Origin: Blastocystis sp. Blastoise
Taxonomy: Eukaryota > Sar > Bigyra > Opalinata > Blastocystidae
DNA: 64,000 nt
Reading direction: 5' to 3'
NCBI GenBank assembly: GCA_039096225.1
Contig: JBBPEB010000004.1
Span: 1,150,001-1,214,000 of the forward strand
Shown: positions 50,785 through 59,925 of the stretch, in pieces
Numbering within the stretch: the stretch's first letter is position 1
Layout: every line of letters starts with the position of its first letter
Translations under genes and position numbers: made by a program
The notes under the pieces: model-generated
The model's input: the letters and a program-made list of their open reading frames with translations, nothing else
The model's database searches: none
What the model was told of the DNA's origin: nothing

Positions 50785-53106
50785 TTAATTATATTGGATC
50801 TTTAATAGTATGACACACTTCACGTCACAACGAATTTCAAATGACGTAATGCTTGGTAATAATGACAACATACTACGATTACATACATATGTATTTGGTT
50901 TCATATATTGTTTTATACAATCATATTTTTGATCAGAATTATAAAAATAAGGTAATTCCCCTGGGAATATCATATGAATAATATTTTGATATTTATTAGG
51001 GAAACAATTTAAAGTAACAACACTAGAATCAGTTTCTTTAATATCTGTAGATAATACTAATATATTTGTTAAATATGCATGACTATATCTTAATATTTTA
51101 TGAATATTAAAACTTAATTTATTTGTATTTGTAAAATCACAATAGATTTCATCCCAATCTAAAAATAATCTTGGAATAGATATAGGTTCACATATATTAC
51201 AAATAATATTTCCTTTAAATGGATACTTAAATAATAATTTTATAAAATGATTTACTGATATTGGAGAATTTACATTATTATAATATAGAAAACTTTGATC
51301 TGTATTAAATATACAAACAGGATTTTGAAAATTATTTATATATAATGAATTTATTTGACCAGTAGTTGTAGGACTATAATTTTGTATAATAATATCTTTT
51401 ATAGTTTTATTTATTAAATTCAAATCTTTAAAATCAGTTTCAAAATCGATATCTTGAGTTAAACATGATAAATTTAAATTTTTTAATGTTTGTGGCTGTT
51501 CTAAACAATCAACAGTATCTTTTAATTCTAAAAAACCAAGTAATTTTGTATTATCTGCTATTGCTATTCCATTTCCTAAATTATCAGTAAAACGAAATCT
51601 TAAAAAATCTGTATGTGTTGTTCCTACATTAACATGACTATTTAAAACATCATGAAATTGATTATTTCCAAGAGGATCTCTTATTGGTATACAACATAAA
51701 GAATTATTAGTAGTATCAGATATACTACAATGACATTGTAAAACTGATTTTTTCCCAGTAATATTAGCTATATTCTCACTTATTTTTATATCATCATTTA
51801 AATAATATTCTTGTGTAAATCCTAATATTTCACGTAACTGTGGGCAAGTAGCAAAATTAATAAATCTTGCATCTATATATGTATGATATGTAGGAATAAT
51901 AGTAGTATTTATTGGAGGTGTATATCCTGGTACCCATTGTTTTAATTCTTCTGGATAATCTGTATATTTAGGCATTGGACCATCTTGTACATCCCACATA
52001 TTCATAGGTGTAAATGAATTAAAATATTTAAATGTTTGTAAATTATGTAATATACCATAATAATCCATTAAACTATGTTCTAAGTCATAATTACTTAAAT
52101 AAGCATCATTCAATTCTTCATTTTGTAAATACCAGAATGGATGTTCTTCTGTCCAGTCATCAAGTGTATCAATACCACCGGGTTGTATTGTTGCTGGCCA
52201 TGCTATAACTGATTGTCTGCAGAATTCTTCATAAAATGATTTTTGTGTATATGTTCCAGGAGGTATAGTAATAAGAAACATTTTTGGATAATCAGCACCC
52301 ATACTCATATATATTGTATTTTTTCCTTCTTCAATATCAGCAAAATTAACTACTCTATCAAATTTCCATTCTTGTTTACATATTGTTTTATCATTCGTAT
52401 CAATAAAATTAATATAATTATATTTATCATAATCAGTTGATATACCGTTAGTTATTGTATTAAAATGAAATGAGTGTGCAGTACTAAAGACACCTACTGT
52501 GTCATCATGATTAATCCAATGTATAGTTTCATTATTATTTGCTAATCGTATACTATAAGCAAATTCACTCCAATCTACACAATATCGAGAGGATGCCGTT
52601 GAACCCCAATAACTATTCATTCCCCATGCAATTTCTTCTATATATTCTTGTTCTGTATATTTACCATTAGGTATAGTTGATTGTTGATTTCTTCCTGCAC
52701 TAATATATATTTTTACTTTATTATTATTTGAATCTACAACAAAGATTTTAGGTTGTTCATAAGTATAAGATAATAAAGCAATATTTTCATTATTTTCATT
52801 ATTTTCTTCTTGTTTTAATTTAAATCCAGTTATATTTAATAAAGTAGATAAATCATAATAACCTTTAGGAATATCAATAAGAATACCATTTATAGCTAAT
52901 GTTTCATCTTGTTCAATAGTATTAAATATAGGTATTTGTTCATTATTAGAATTAATATTACTACATAAATTAAGATCAACAAAACCTATAGTATCACCTT
53001 GTATATCAATATTTGTATCAAGATGTACATCAAATTCATTATTAACACTTAAAGTGTTAATAGGTATAATTTGTGTTTTAATAATATTATCATTAGTTTC
53101 AAACAT
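50785..53106 (-). CDS. Large viral structural protein with repeated beta modules (penton/fibre-like candidate)
   Basis: 773 aa, poor in Lys/Arg clusters and rich in Asn, Ile, Thr and Tyr, as in virion proteins. A module of the form I-x-I-P-x-G-x-Y-x(4)-hydrophobic appears at least three times: ILIDIPKGYYDLSTLL (about residues 75-90), TIPNGKYTEQEYIEEI (about 143-158) and LITIPPGTYTQKSFYEEF (about 275-292). The same module occurs in the 217-aa protein at 56232, suggesting related folds. Such IPxGxY modules are seen in vertex or minor capsid proteins of adintovirus/Polinton-like elements, which I recall only in general terms. It is divergent from the capsid gene at 53179 across a 72-nt shared promoter region. 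Confidence 0.55.
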   Translation of the reverse strand: MFETNDNIIKTQIIPINTLSVNNEFDVHLDTNIDIQGDTIGFVDLNLCSNINSNNEQIPIFNTIEQDETLAINGILIDIPKGYYDLSTLLNITGFKLKQEENNENNENIALLSYTYEQPKIFVVDSNNNKVKIYISAGRNQQSTIPNGKYTEQEYIEEIAWGMNSYWGSTASSRYCVDWSEFAYSIRLANNNETIHWINHDDTVGVFSTAHSFHFNTITNGISTDYDKYNYINFIDTNDKTICKQEWKFDRVVNFADIEEGKNTIYMSMGADYPKMFLITIPPGTYTQKSFYEEFCRQSVIAWPATIQPGGIDTLDDWTEEHPFWYLQNEELNDAYLSNYDLEHSLMDYYGILHNLQTFKYFNSFTPMNMWDVQDGPMPKYTDYPEELKQWVPGYTPPINTTIIPTYHTYIDARFINFATCPQLREILGFTQEYYLNDDIKISENIANITGKKSVLQCHCSISDTTNNSLCCIPIRDPLGNNQFHDVLNSHVNVGTTHTDFLRFRFTDNLGNGIAIADNTKLLGFLELKDTVDCLEQPQTLKNLNLSCLTQDIDFETDFKDLNLINKTIKDIIIQNYSPTTTGQINSLYINNFQNPVCIFNTDQSFLYYNNVNSPISVNHFIKLLFKYPFKGNIICNICEPISIPRLFLDWDEIYCDFTNTNKLSFNIHKILRYSHAYLTNILVLSTDIKETDSSVVTLNCFPNKYQNIIHMIFPGELPYFYNSDQKYDCIKQYMKPNTYVCNRSMLSLLPSITSFEIRCDVKCVILLKIQYN

Positions 53107-53178
53107 ATTTATATATATAAATTATTATTTTAAAATATAAAAAATAATTATTTATTTTTTTATTATATTTAAAAAAAA

Positions 53179-54768
53179 ATGAAATTATTAAGAATAAATA
53201 ATACTATTCCTATTCAATCAGATGTTGATTTACTTAATGAATCATTTGCATTTGAATATGATTGGACTAATGTTGATAGTCGTTTTACTAATTTTAATCA
53301 AAGTTATTTAGAATTATCTATTATAGTAAATGATCAAGAGGATACGATACCAGAACATTTAACAAGTACTGAAGAAGATGAAAATTATTGGGGAAATTTT
53401 ATTACTCCTATATATAAAAATGGTGCATCTTCTCAGTTAAAATTATGGGAAGTAACTCCTGGTAATGGTGTATGGAATGATAGTCTAGGTGTTACATATA
53501 CATTTAATAATTTATTATTTTTTACAAAACAAGAATTATTAAAATATTTATTAGATCAGTTAAAACAGTTAGTTAATATATATTCACTTATTGATAGTGC
53601 TGATATAGAAATGGTTTATGGTTTACCTGATGGTAGTGAACGTGCTATAAAATATCATGAATCTTCATTATTTTCATCTAGAGCTAGAAAAATGATTTTA
53701 TTAAAAGATATTCCAAAATATGAATTAGAAAAATCTATGTATGGTGAATCTTTATATTGTCCACAAAATGAATTAACATCATTTCGTTATTTAGTAAGAC
53801 ATAATAATGAATCATTAAAAATAGCTATACCATTATATCTTATAACTGGTTTAGGTGTTGATGGTGATTGTTTAAGTTTAGTAAAACATATGAAAATATT
53901 ATTTCGTACAGCTCCTATTAAATCAATGCTTAAAAATGATGATATTATATATACAAAAAAATTTATACCTTCAAAAACATCAGGTCAAATATATGATAAA
54001 GTAAATGAACAAACTATATGGAATACTTTAAATATAAGTTGGATAGATAAATTTATTTTAAAAGGTGCAAATTTATATTTAATGACATATGAAGATGTAA
54101 CATTTAATCATGATGAATTATATAAAACAATACCTACCTATATACAACTAGATTATAGATATGATCCTATTAAAAGAAATACATTTAATATTAATAGAGC
54201 ATTACCATTTATACCAGAATATGTATTATTTTATTTTACTGAAGGATGGGATATTAATAGAGTTAGTAATATTCCTACACCATATATATGGCCAACATAT
54301 TTAAGTTGTTTAGTAGGTAATGTACAAATGTTTCCACAAACTGAATTTCCTACTCAAAAATATTATAGTAATTTATTATTAAATGGTTGTGTTGGTGATA
54401 CTCATGAATTATATCATGATCAATGCCCAAATAAATCATTATATTCATTATGGGCAGATAATTCAAATCCTGAAACAAGTTTAGATTATGATCATTGGAT
54501 GAAACATCCTATATATATTATACCTTGTAAAAGTTTAATGAATGTTATTCCTAAACAAGGTGTAGAATTAAATTTTGATTGTGTTCTTGATGCTCATAAT
54601 GTAAAATATATTTTTAAAGATGATTCTACATATTTTGATGAATTAGGAAAATCATCTGATATGATTGTTAAACATGCTGGATATGAAAGACAAGTTAATG
54701 AAGAAATAAATGAAACTCATATGTATACAATACATATGGTTGCAGTTAGAAGTTCAAGAGATATTTAA
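53179..54768 (+). CDS. Capsid-type protein 1 (candidate major capsid protein, long paralogue)
   Basis: 529 aa. It is clearly paralogous to the next gene. Shared blocks, in order, are FxYxxxNxDxxxxxFxxSYLEL, a MVYGLPDGSERAIKYHESSL block, SSRARKMILLKDIPKYELEKSMY, IPLYLITGLG, FIPEYVLFYFTEG, QMFPQTEFPTQKYY and WMKHPIYIIPCKSL. It is about 95 residues longer, with an insertion near residues 55-135 containing WGNFITPIYKNG. Length, beta-rich composition, tandem duplication and position beside the packaging ATPase fit a double jelly-roll major capsid protein, but the fold itself is inferred. The ATG follows an A-rich leader. Confidence 0.6.
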   Translation: MKLLRINNTIPIQSDVDLLNESFAFEYDWTNVDSRFTNFNQSYLELSIIVNDQEDTIPEHLTSTEEDENYWGNFITPIYKNGASSQLKLWEVTPGNGVWNDSLGVTYTFNNLLFFTKQELLKYLLDQLKQLVNIYSLIDSADIEMVYGLPDGSERAIKYHESSLFSSRARKMILLKDIPKYELEKSMYGESLYCPQNELTSFRYLVRHNNESLKIAIPLYLITGLGVDGDCLSLVKHMKILFRTAPIKSMLKNDDIIYTKKFIPSKTSGQIYDKVNEQTIWNTLNISWIDKFILKGANLYLMTYEDVTFNHDELYKTIPTYIQLDYRYDPIKRNTFNINRALPFIPEYVLFYFTEGWDINRVSNIPTPYIWPTYLSCLVGNVQMFPQTEFPTQKYYSNLLLNGCVGDTHELYHDQCPNKSLYSLWADNSNPETSLDYDHWMKHPIYIIPCKSLMNVIPKQGVELNFDCVLDAHNVKYIFKDDSTYFDELGKSSDMIVKHAGYERQVNEEINETHMYTIHMVAVRSSRDI

Positions 54769-54878
54769 TAATATATTTTATAATATATTTATTTTATTAT
54801 TATTTATTTATTTTATTTTTATTTAATAAATATATATTTAATTATATATATATTTTTTAATAAAATATTTAAATAAAA

Positions 54879-56180
54879 ATGAATGGATTTCCACAAGATT
54901 TTTTACCTGCAGTAAATCATCAAACTATTACAGAAAATTTTATAACTGTATCTGTAACAACTGATCAAAGTTTATTAGAAGCTCCATGTAATGTAGATTT
55001 TCGTTATAATACTGTTGATAATCCTTATATTGATTTTAGTAATTCTTATTTAGAATTATGGTTTGGTGTTAGAAAAAGTGCTACTAATAATACTGCTGTT
55101 ACACAAAGTTCTAATATATATTCTATAGTTGATAAAGTTAATATTAATATGACTTATATTAGTCCAGTTGGAAAAGATGTAGCTATAAACTTTGCTGAAC
55201 CATCATTAAATAGTAGTAAAGCTAGAAAATTTGTAGCACTTAAAGAATTAAGTAAATTTGAATTAGATAAATCTATGTATACTCCATGTGAAAAATTATA
55301 TGCAAAAAAAGATGAATTACATCTTATAGAAGCTATGAGACAAAATGCTACAACTTCAAAAGATGCATTTACAACTTATAAAATATATATTCCTTTAATG
55401 CTTATTACTGGTTTAGCTACATTTGATTGTGCTATTAAAATAAAATCAATGTCATTTCAATTTGTTTTAAATCATATTAAGAAAATAGCTACAAACTTAG
55501 ATGGTATTTCAGCATTTGTTATTCAAAAAGCATTTATTAATTTTAGACATATGTATGATATTAACTGGGGTAATGATCCAAAAAATTTAATAAAATGTAT
55601 ACCTAATAATTGTGAAATTTGTTTTTTTACTGAACAAATTGGTACTCAAACAATAACAAATTCAACTGGTAATACTGCATCATTATCTTTTACAGGAGAT
55701 TTAGTAACCAGTAAAAATCGAAGTATTACATTTGTTCCTGATTATTGTTTAATGTATATTACAGATTCAGAAGATAGTATGATTCCTGTTAATACTCATT
55801 GTCCAACAACTATTAATTTTCAAATTGGTGGAAAGAATATGTTTACACAAACACAATTTCCTACAGCTACTAGATTTATACCTGATACATATACTTTAGA
55901 AATTATTCCTAATAGTATGTTATATAATGTATGGAGATCACAATCAAATCCTATGTGTGTATTAGATGGTAATGAATGGTATAATCAACCTATATATTTA
56001 TTTCCTATTGCTTCTGTTGTTGATGTTAATACAGAATCTGGTTGTGAAATTAATTATTATATACAAACATCTCCTTCTGGTATTAATAAATATCAGTTAA
56101 CTAATGGTGCTTCTAAAACACAAAATATATTTATTAATTTTATTTTTGTGAAATTTGTTAGAGATGGTTCTATGAATTAA
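54879..56180 (+). CDS. Capsid-type protein 2 (candidate major capsid protein, short paralogue)
   Basis: 433 aa. Aligns by eye with the 529-aa protein along its full length: FSNSYLELWFGVRK, KDVAINFAEPSLNSSKARKF, KFELDKSMYTPCEKLY, IPLMLITGLATFDC, FVPDYCLMYITDSED, MFTQTQFPTATRF and WYNQPIYLFPIASVV. It lacks the N-terminal insertion of paralogue 1. One copy may form hexons while the other has a special position, or the two may co-assemble. There is a 110-nt A+T-rich gap to the upstream gene and a 51-nt gap to the next. Major capsid identity is inferred from context. Confidence 0.62.
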   Translation: MNGFPQDFLPAVNHQTITENFITVSVTTDQSLLEAPCNVDFRYNTVDNPYIDFSNSYLELWFGVRKSATNNTAVTQSSNIYSIVDKVNINMTYISPVGKDVAINFAEPSLNSSKARKFVALKELSKFELDKSMYTPCEKLYAKKDELHLIEAMRQNATTSKDAFTTYKIYIPLMLITGLATFDCAIKIKSMSFQFVLNHIKKIATNLDGISAFVIQKAFINFRHMYDINWGNDPKNLIKCIPNNCEICFFTEQIGTQTITNSTGNTASLSFTGDLVTSKNRSITFVPDYCLMYITDSEDSMIPVNTHCPTTINFQIGGKNMFTQTQFPTATRFIPDTYTLEIIPNSMLYNVWRSQSNPMCVLDGNEWYNQPIYLFPIASVVDVNTESGCEINYYIQTSPSGINKYQLTNGASKTQNIFINFIFVKFVRDGSMN

Positions 56181-56231
56181 AATAATATTATTAAATTAAT
56201 ATTTTATTATATTTTTATTTTTTAAAAAATT

Positions 56232-56885
56232 ATGAATTCAATATCTCATTGTAGTTTTATTGAAGGACCATTCTATACAGAACATATAGAACCTTCATTA
56301 AATTTAGTTGGAAAAAATATATCTCATATAACTACTGTAGTTAATGGTATAGCTTTAGAAAATGTAAAAGATTTTATTTTAACTGATATACAAAATAAAA
56401 CATATCAATTTCCTGGTGGTAATTATGATTTAATGGATTTCATAAATAAATTATGTACTATTATACCTGAATTTGAATATAGTTCTTCTTTAAATTGTTT
56501 AAGTTTAATAGGTCATACATTCTTAAGGTCAACAGCTACAAATGAATATTTTTTTAAAATATTAAATTTACCTCATGATGCAACTGGTAGTTCTACTAAT
56601 ATGAATAATTTTGTTTTTTTAACTGATAATTATGTACTTAGTTCTACTATACGTAAAATATATTTATTAAGAATATATAGTAGTATTATTAATAAAGATA
56701 ATGATTTAATAAGTATTCCAATATATACTCAAGATGGATATGATAATCATTGGTCATTAAGTAATATATCTATACCCTTAATAGATGGATTTTATAATGA
56801 TATACAATGGGAAGTACGTGATCAAAATGATAATCCTGTTAATATATCACATAATAATATACAAATATTCTTTACATGTTCTTAA
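56232..56885 (+). CDS. Small capsid-associated protein (penton/minor capsid candidate)
   Basis: 217 aa and beta-rich. The segment YQFPGGNYDLMDFINKL (about residues 57-73) is the same kind of module as in the 773-aa virion protein. It is placed directly after the two capsid paralogues and before the packaging ATPase, where Polinton-like elements usually keep the penton or minor capsid gene. No transmembrane segment or enzyme motif is visible. Confidence 0.5.
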   Translation: MNSISHCSFIEGPFYTEHIEPSLNLVGKNISHITTVVNGIALENVKDFILTDIQNKTYQFPGGNYDLMDFINKLCTIIPEFEYSSSLNCLSLIGHTFLRSTATNEYFFKILNLPHDATGSSTNMNNFVFLTDNYVLSSTIRKIYLLRIYSSIINKDNDLISIPIYTQDGYDNHWSLSNISIPLIDGFYNDIQWEVRDQNDNPVNISHNNIQIFFTCS

Positions 56886-56950
56886 AATAATAATATTTAT
56901 ATCTTTATATTATCAATAATTTATCATTAATATATAATACTAATATAATT

Positions 56951-56962
56951 TTTGTTTTGTTA
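56951..56962 (+). promoter_or_regulatory. Candidate viral promoter motif TTTGTTTTGTTAT
   Basis: Lies about 48 nt upstream of the packaging ATPase ATG. Matches motifs at 46431, 47342 and 59896. Confidence 0.4.
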
Positions 56963-57009
56963 TTTCTTTTATAAATATATATATATTTTATTATTTAAAA
57001 AAAAACATA

Positions 57010-58056
57010 ATGGTTAATAAAAAGAATTTATTAGAAAATGATAAAAGTGGTTGTGGTGTATTAGCATTTAAATATGGTAAAACACATCATAAAACTTATG
57101 AATCAAAATTTATATTAATTATTGCTAGAACATTTAGTGGTAAATCATGGTTAACAGTTAATTTACTTGCTTCTATGGATTTAAATAATAAATTTCGTCA
57201 AGTAAGTTTATTTTGTCCTAAAGCTAGTTCTATGAATGAATGTTATACATCATTACAAGATTTATTAGAACATGCTGAAATAAAATATCAATGGTATGAT
57301 AGTATTGATGATAAATTTAAAAAAATAAAAAGTATTGATGATCTTGTAACTACATATAAATTACCAGAACATAATTTTATTATTTTTGATGATATATATC
57401 CATTATCAAAAGAAACAAAACTATTATTGATATCATTATTATCTAAAGGTAGACATTATAAACAAAATGCTATTATATGTTTACAAAGCCATAAAGATAT
57501 TACAAATCAAAGTGTATTAAGTCAAGTAAGTCATTTTTTTATTAATAGTCAAGTTTTAAAACGTGATCCTGGTTTATTATTAAAAAAATTACAGTTAGAT
57601 CCACCTAATTTAGAAGAAATATTATCTGATATGGAATTAATAGAAGATAAACATCAATTTTTTATGTTAAAACAAGGTTGTGATGATTTAATACCTTGGA
57701 CTAATCCTGATGTTGGTACAAAACAAAATGCTTATAAAATGATGAAAAAACGTAAATGGACTGATATGGATGAAGCAAATGAAAAACGTGAAGAAGGAAA
57801 TGGTGGTAATATTAATTCTGATAATAAGAAAAGTAATAATGTAAATAATGATTATCTTTCAAAAAGAATAAAAAAAATATTACCAAATGAAGAAGATATA
57901 CAACTACGTGGTACAGAAATACCTGATAAAGATAAACCTAAAGATGATATTCTGCAAATATTACATGAACAAATACTACAAGATCAAAGATTAAAATATT
58001 TTAATCCATATCCTATGAAACGTAGATATCATGGTGCTCCATATCAATATAATTAA
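57010..58056 (+). CDS. A32/FtsK-HerA-like DNA packaging ATPase
   Basis: 348 aa. Walker A is ARTFSGKSWLT (FSGKS at residues 42-46) after a beta strand (KFILII). Walker B is FIIFDDIY (about 123-130), followed by a helix and a sensor-like strand AIICLQSHKDITNQS. This is the architecture of the genome-packaging ATPase of Polinton-like viruses, virophages and NCLDVs, which drives DNA into the procapsid at a vertex. The C-terminal third (about 230-348) is low complexity, Asn/Lys-rich and unlike the family. Residues 11-18 read DKSGCGVL, a motif shared almost base for base with the 574-aa virion protein and possibly a maturation-protease site. Immediate neighbours are capsid genes. Confidence 0.8.
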   Translation: MVNKKNLLENDKSGCGVLAFKYGKTHHKTYESKFILIIARTFSGKSWLTVNLLASMDLNNKFRQVSLFCPKASSMNECYTSLQDLLEHAEIKYQWYDSIDDKFKKIKSIDDLVTTYKLPEHNFIIFDDIYPLSKETKLLLISLLSKGRHYKQNAIICLQSHKDITNQSVLSQVSHFFINSQVLKRDPGLLLKKLQLDPPNLEEILSDMELIEDKHQFFMLKQGCDDLIPWTNPDVGTKQNAYKMMKKRKWTDMDEANEKREEGNGGNINSDNKKSNNVNNDYLSKRIKKILPNEEDIQLRGTEIPDKDKPKDDILQILHEQILQDQRLKYFNPYPMKRRYHGAPYQYN

Positions 58057-58058
58057 TT

Positions 58059-58093
<35 letters not shown>

Positions 58094-58109
58094 TTATTAA
58101 ATTTAAAAA

Positions 58110-58805
58110 ATGGCTAGTATTGCTTATAACTATTTAAGTCAAAATTGTGATCCATCTAAATATGGTGGAAATATAAGAATTAAACCATCTGATGGATATA
58201 TGTTTGATAATGAAGGTGGAGCTATTAAAAATTTTGAATCACTTAATAAAGATATTAATATTAAAGAATTAGCTAGTAAACAAGAAAAAAAAAGAAATTG
58301 GATTCAAAAGAAATATGATACTGTTAAAGATTATTATGAAAATGCTAAAGAAAATCCAGACTATTATATTGCAACAGCATTTGGTGCTGCAGCTGTTCCT
58401 GTTATATTTCATTTTGGTCGTCAAGCTTTAAATTTTAGAAATAATTTTGTTGCTAATCAAAGAAGAAATCTACTTAATAATGATGAAGATGGATTTTTTG
58501 GAAGAAATGAAAACCGTCATAATGTTCGTAGAGGTAATCCATTAGCTATTATGGATATGAGTCCAAGAGATGATGCAGATGAAAATAATCATCATAGACT
58601 ACAACTACCTATATTATTTGATGATTTTAATTTGTTAGAAGTAAATCACAATGACCTGCCTGATAATGTCGATTTTACTAATATGCCACCATTAGAACCT
58701 ATAGATGAATTACCAGATAATAATAGACGACATGGTCATGGTATACATAATAAAAAAATAATAAAAAATAGAAAGAATAAAGTTATTAAACATAAATATA
58801 ATTAA
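58110..58805 (+). CDS. Single-pass membrane virion protein candidate
   Basis: 231 aa. A hydrophobic helix, YYIATAFGAAAVPVIFHFG (about residues 89-107), is flanked by charged sequence, consistent with one membrane span or a membrane-active helix. The N-terminus has KYGGNIRI and NEGGAIKNF, both Gly-Gly sites like those in the 468-aa precursor. The C-terminus has RHGHGIHNKK and a very basic end, similar to NGIHRK in the 468-aa protein. It is therefore a likely substrate of the element's protease and a virion component, perhaps of an internal membrane. No family is recognised. Confidence 0.5.
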   Translation: MASIAYNYLSQNCDPSKYGGNIRIKPSDGYMFDNEGGAIKNFESLNKDINIKELASKQEKKRNWIQKKYDTVKDYYENAKENPDYYIATAFGAAAVPVIFHFGRQALNFRNNFVANQRRNLLNNDEDGFFGRNENRHNVRRGNPLAIMDMSPRDDADENNHHRLQLPILFDDFNLLEVNHNDLPDNVDFTNMPPLEPIDELPDNNRRHGHGIHNKKIIKNRKNKVIKHKYN

Positions 58806-58862
58806 ATATTATTTTATTTTAATTTTATTTTTATTTTTATTATTATTCGTTATTTTTATATA

Positions 58863-59851
58863 ATGGATCAAAATAGTAGATATAGACATATTACTTTACA
58901 AGATATTTTAAATCGTAATTTTAAGCAACAATCTTGGGATCCATGGTTACCAAATAGTTATATATGTGAAGATGAACAACCAGTAATGCGTATTGCTCAT
59001 GATCCTAATGCACAAAATTCTATGAGTCAAATTATGAATATGGAAAAATATTTAAAAGAAAAAATGACTGATAAAGATATATTTATTAGTCAAATGAATG
59101 CAGCTAGAAAAGAAGGTGATGAAGAACGAGTTACAGCTATGGCTAAAATATATGCTAATAATAGTGGACTTTATACATCTAAACAAAACTGGTCTTTAAA
59201 CAAAGAGTATTTATATATTTTAGTTTAATATAGATATATAGTCTAGAAAAAATCCCTCCAAATCTAAAATTCCAAAATCGAGTTGATGATAAAAATACAT
59301 CCCCTAATCGTGGTTATGTTAATTCTTTACTAAATTATTTTACTGTTAAAAAAGAAGAAAATAATGATTTTTTTAATAATAATGAATTACCAAGTTTAAG
59401 ATATGAAAATGAATATGGTCATACTGATAATAAAGATAACAAACAAGATGATAAACAAGATAATAATCAAAATAATAATGATCAACAATCAGATATACAA
59501 ACAGTATTAGATACAAGAGTAAATAATTTTGTTAATATGGTAACTTCATGTTTATTTACGGATGGTAAAATTAATGGAAAACAGTTACGTAATTATTTTG
59601 AAAAAAGTGAATTATTATATACTCAACCAAATCGTATACGATATGATCCAGAACAAAATAAAGCTTTATATGAAAAAAGAGAATATATATCTAATTTTAA
59701 ATATATACTAAATTCTATCAATCTAAAACAAAGCCCTGAAAATGTTAAATATATTATATATGAAAAATTAAGTAAATATTTTGAAGACTATAAATTTGGT
59801 AAAGAAGAAGAAAACATGTTATGGAATAATCCATATTCATTTCGTAAATAA
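58863..59851 (+). CDS. Viral protein of unknown function, apparently split by a 35-nt intron
   Basis: The first frame (58863-59228) and a second frame open from 59234 to 59851 are in different phases. Removing 59207-59241 (GTATTTA...ATATAG) joins them in frame and gives 317 aa. The joined codon is GAT and the second part continues LEKIPPNLKFQN. The N-terminal part has SRYRHITLQDILNRNFKQQSWDPWLPNSY and a short helical region. The middle is a Gln/Asn/Asp low-complexity linker. The C-terminal part (LFTDGKINGKQLRNYFEKS to NMLWNNPYSFRK) looks globular. If unspliced, it would stop as a 121-aa protein. No family recognised. Context suggests a virion protein. Confidence 0.55.
59207..59241 (+). other. 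Candidate 35-nt spliceosomal mini-intron in a viral gene
   Basis: Begins GTATTTATAT and ends ATATATAG, the same signals as host introns. Of the nearby AG sites, only the one at 59240-59241 restores the frame. A host intron of about 31 nt is proposed at the start of the Ig-repeat gene, so this size is plausible here. Confidence 0.55.
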
Positions 59852-59895
59852 AAATTTATTTTATATAAGTTTATATATATATATTTTTTTAATTA

Positions 59896-59908
59896 TTTGT
59901 TTTGTTAT
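59896..59908 (+). promoter_or_regulatory. Candidate viral promoter motif TTTGTTTTGTTAT
   Basis: Lies 17 nt upstream of the 574-aa protein ATG; an exact match to the motif at 56951. Confidence 0.45.
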
Positions 59909-59925
59909 ATAACATTTTTTATTAA

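Noticed and set aside
59190-59234. Pseudogenising frameshift in the viral gene at 58863
   Set aside because: A simple indel is possible, but a host-like GTATTTA...ATATAG segment restores frame exactly and all neighbouring viral genes are intact, so an intron is preferred.
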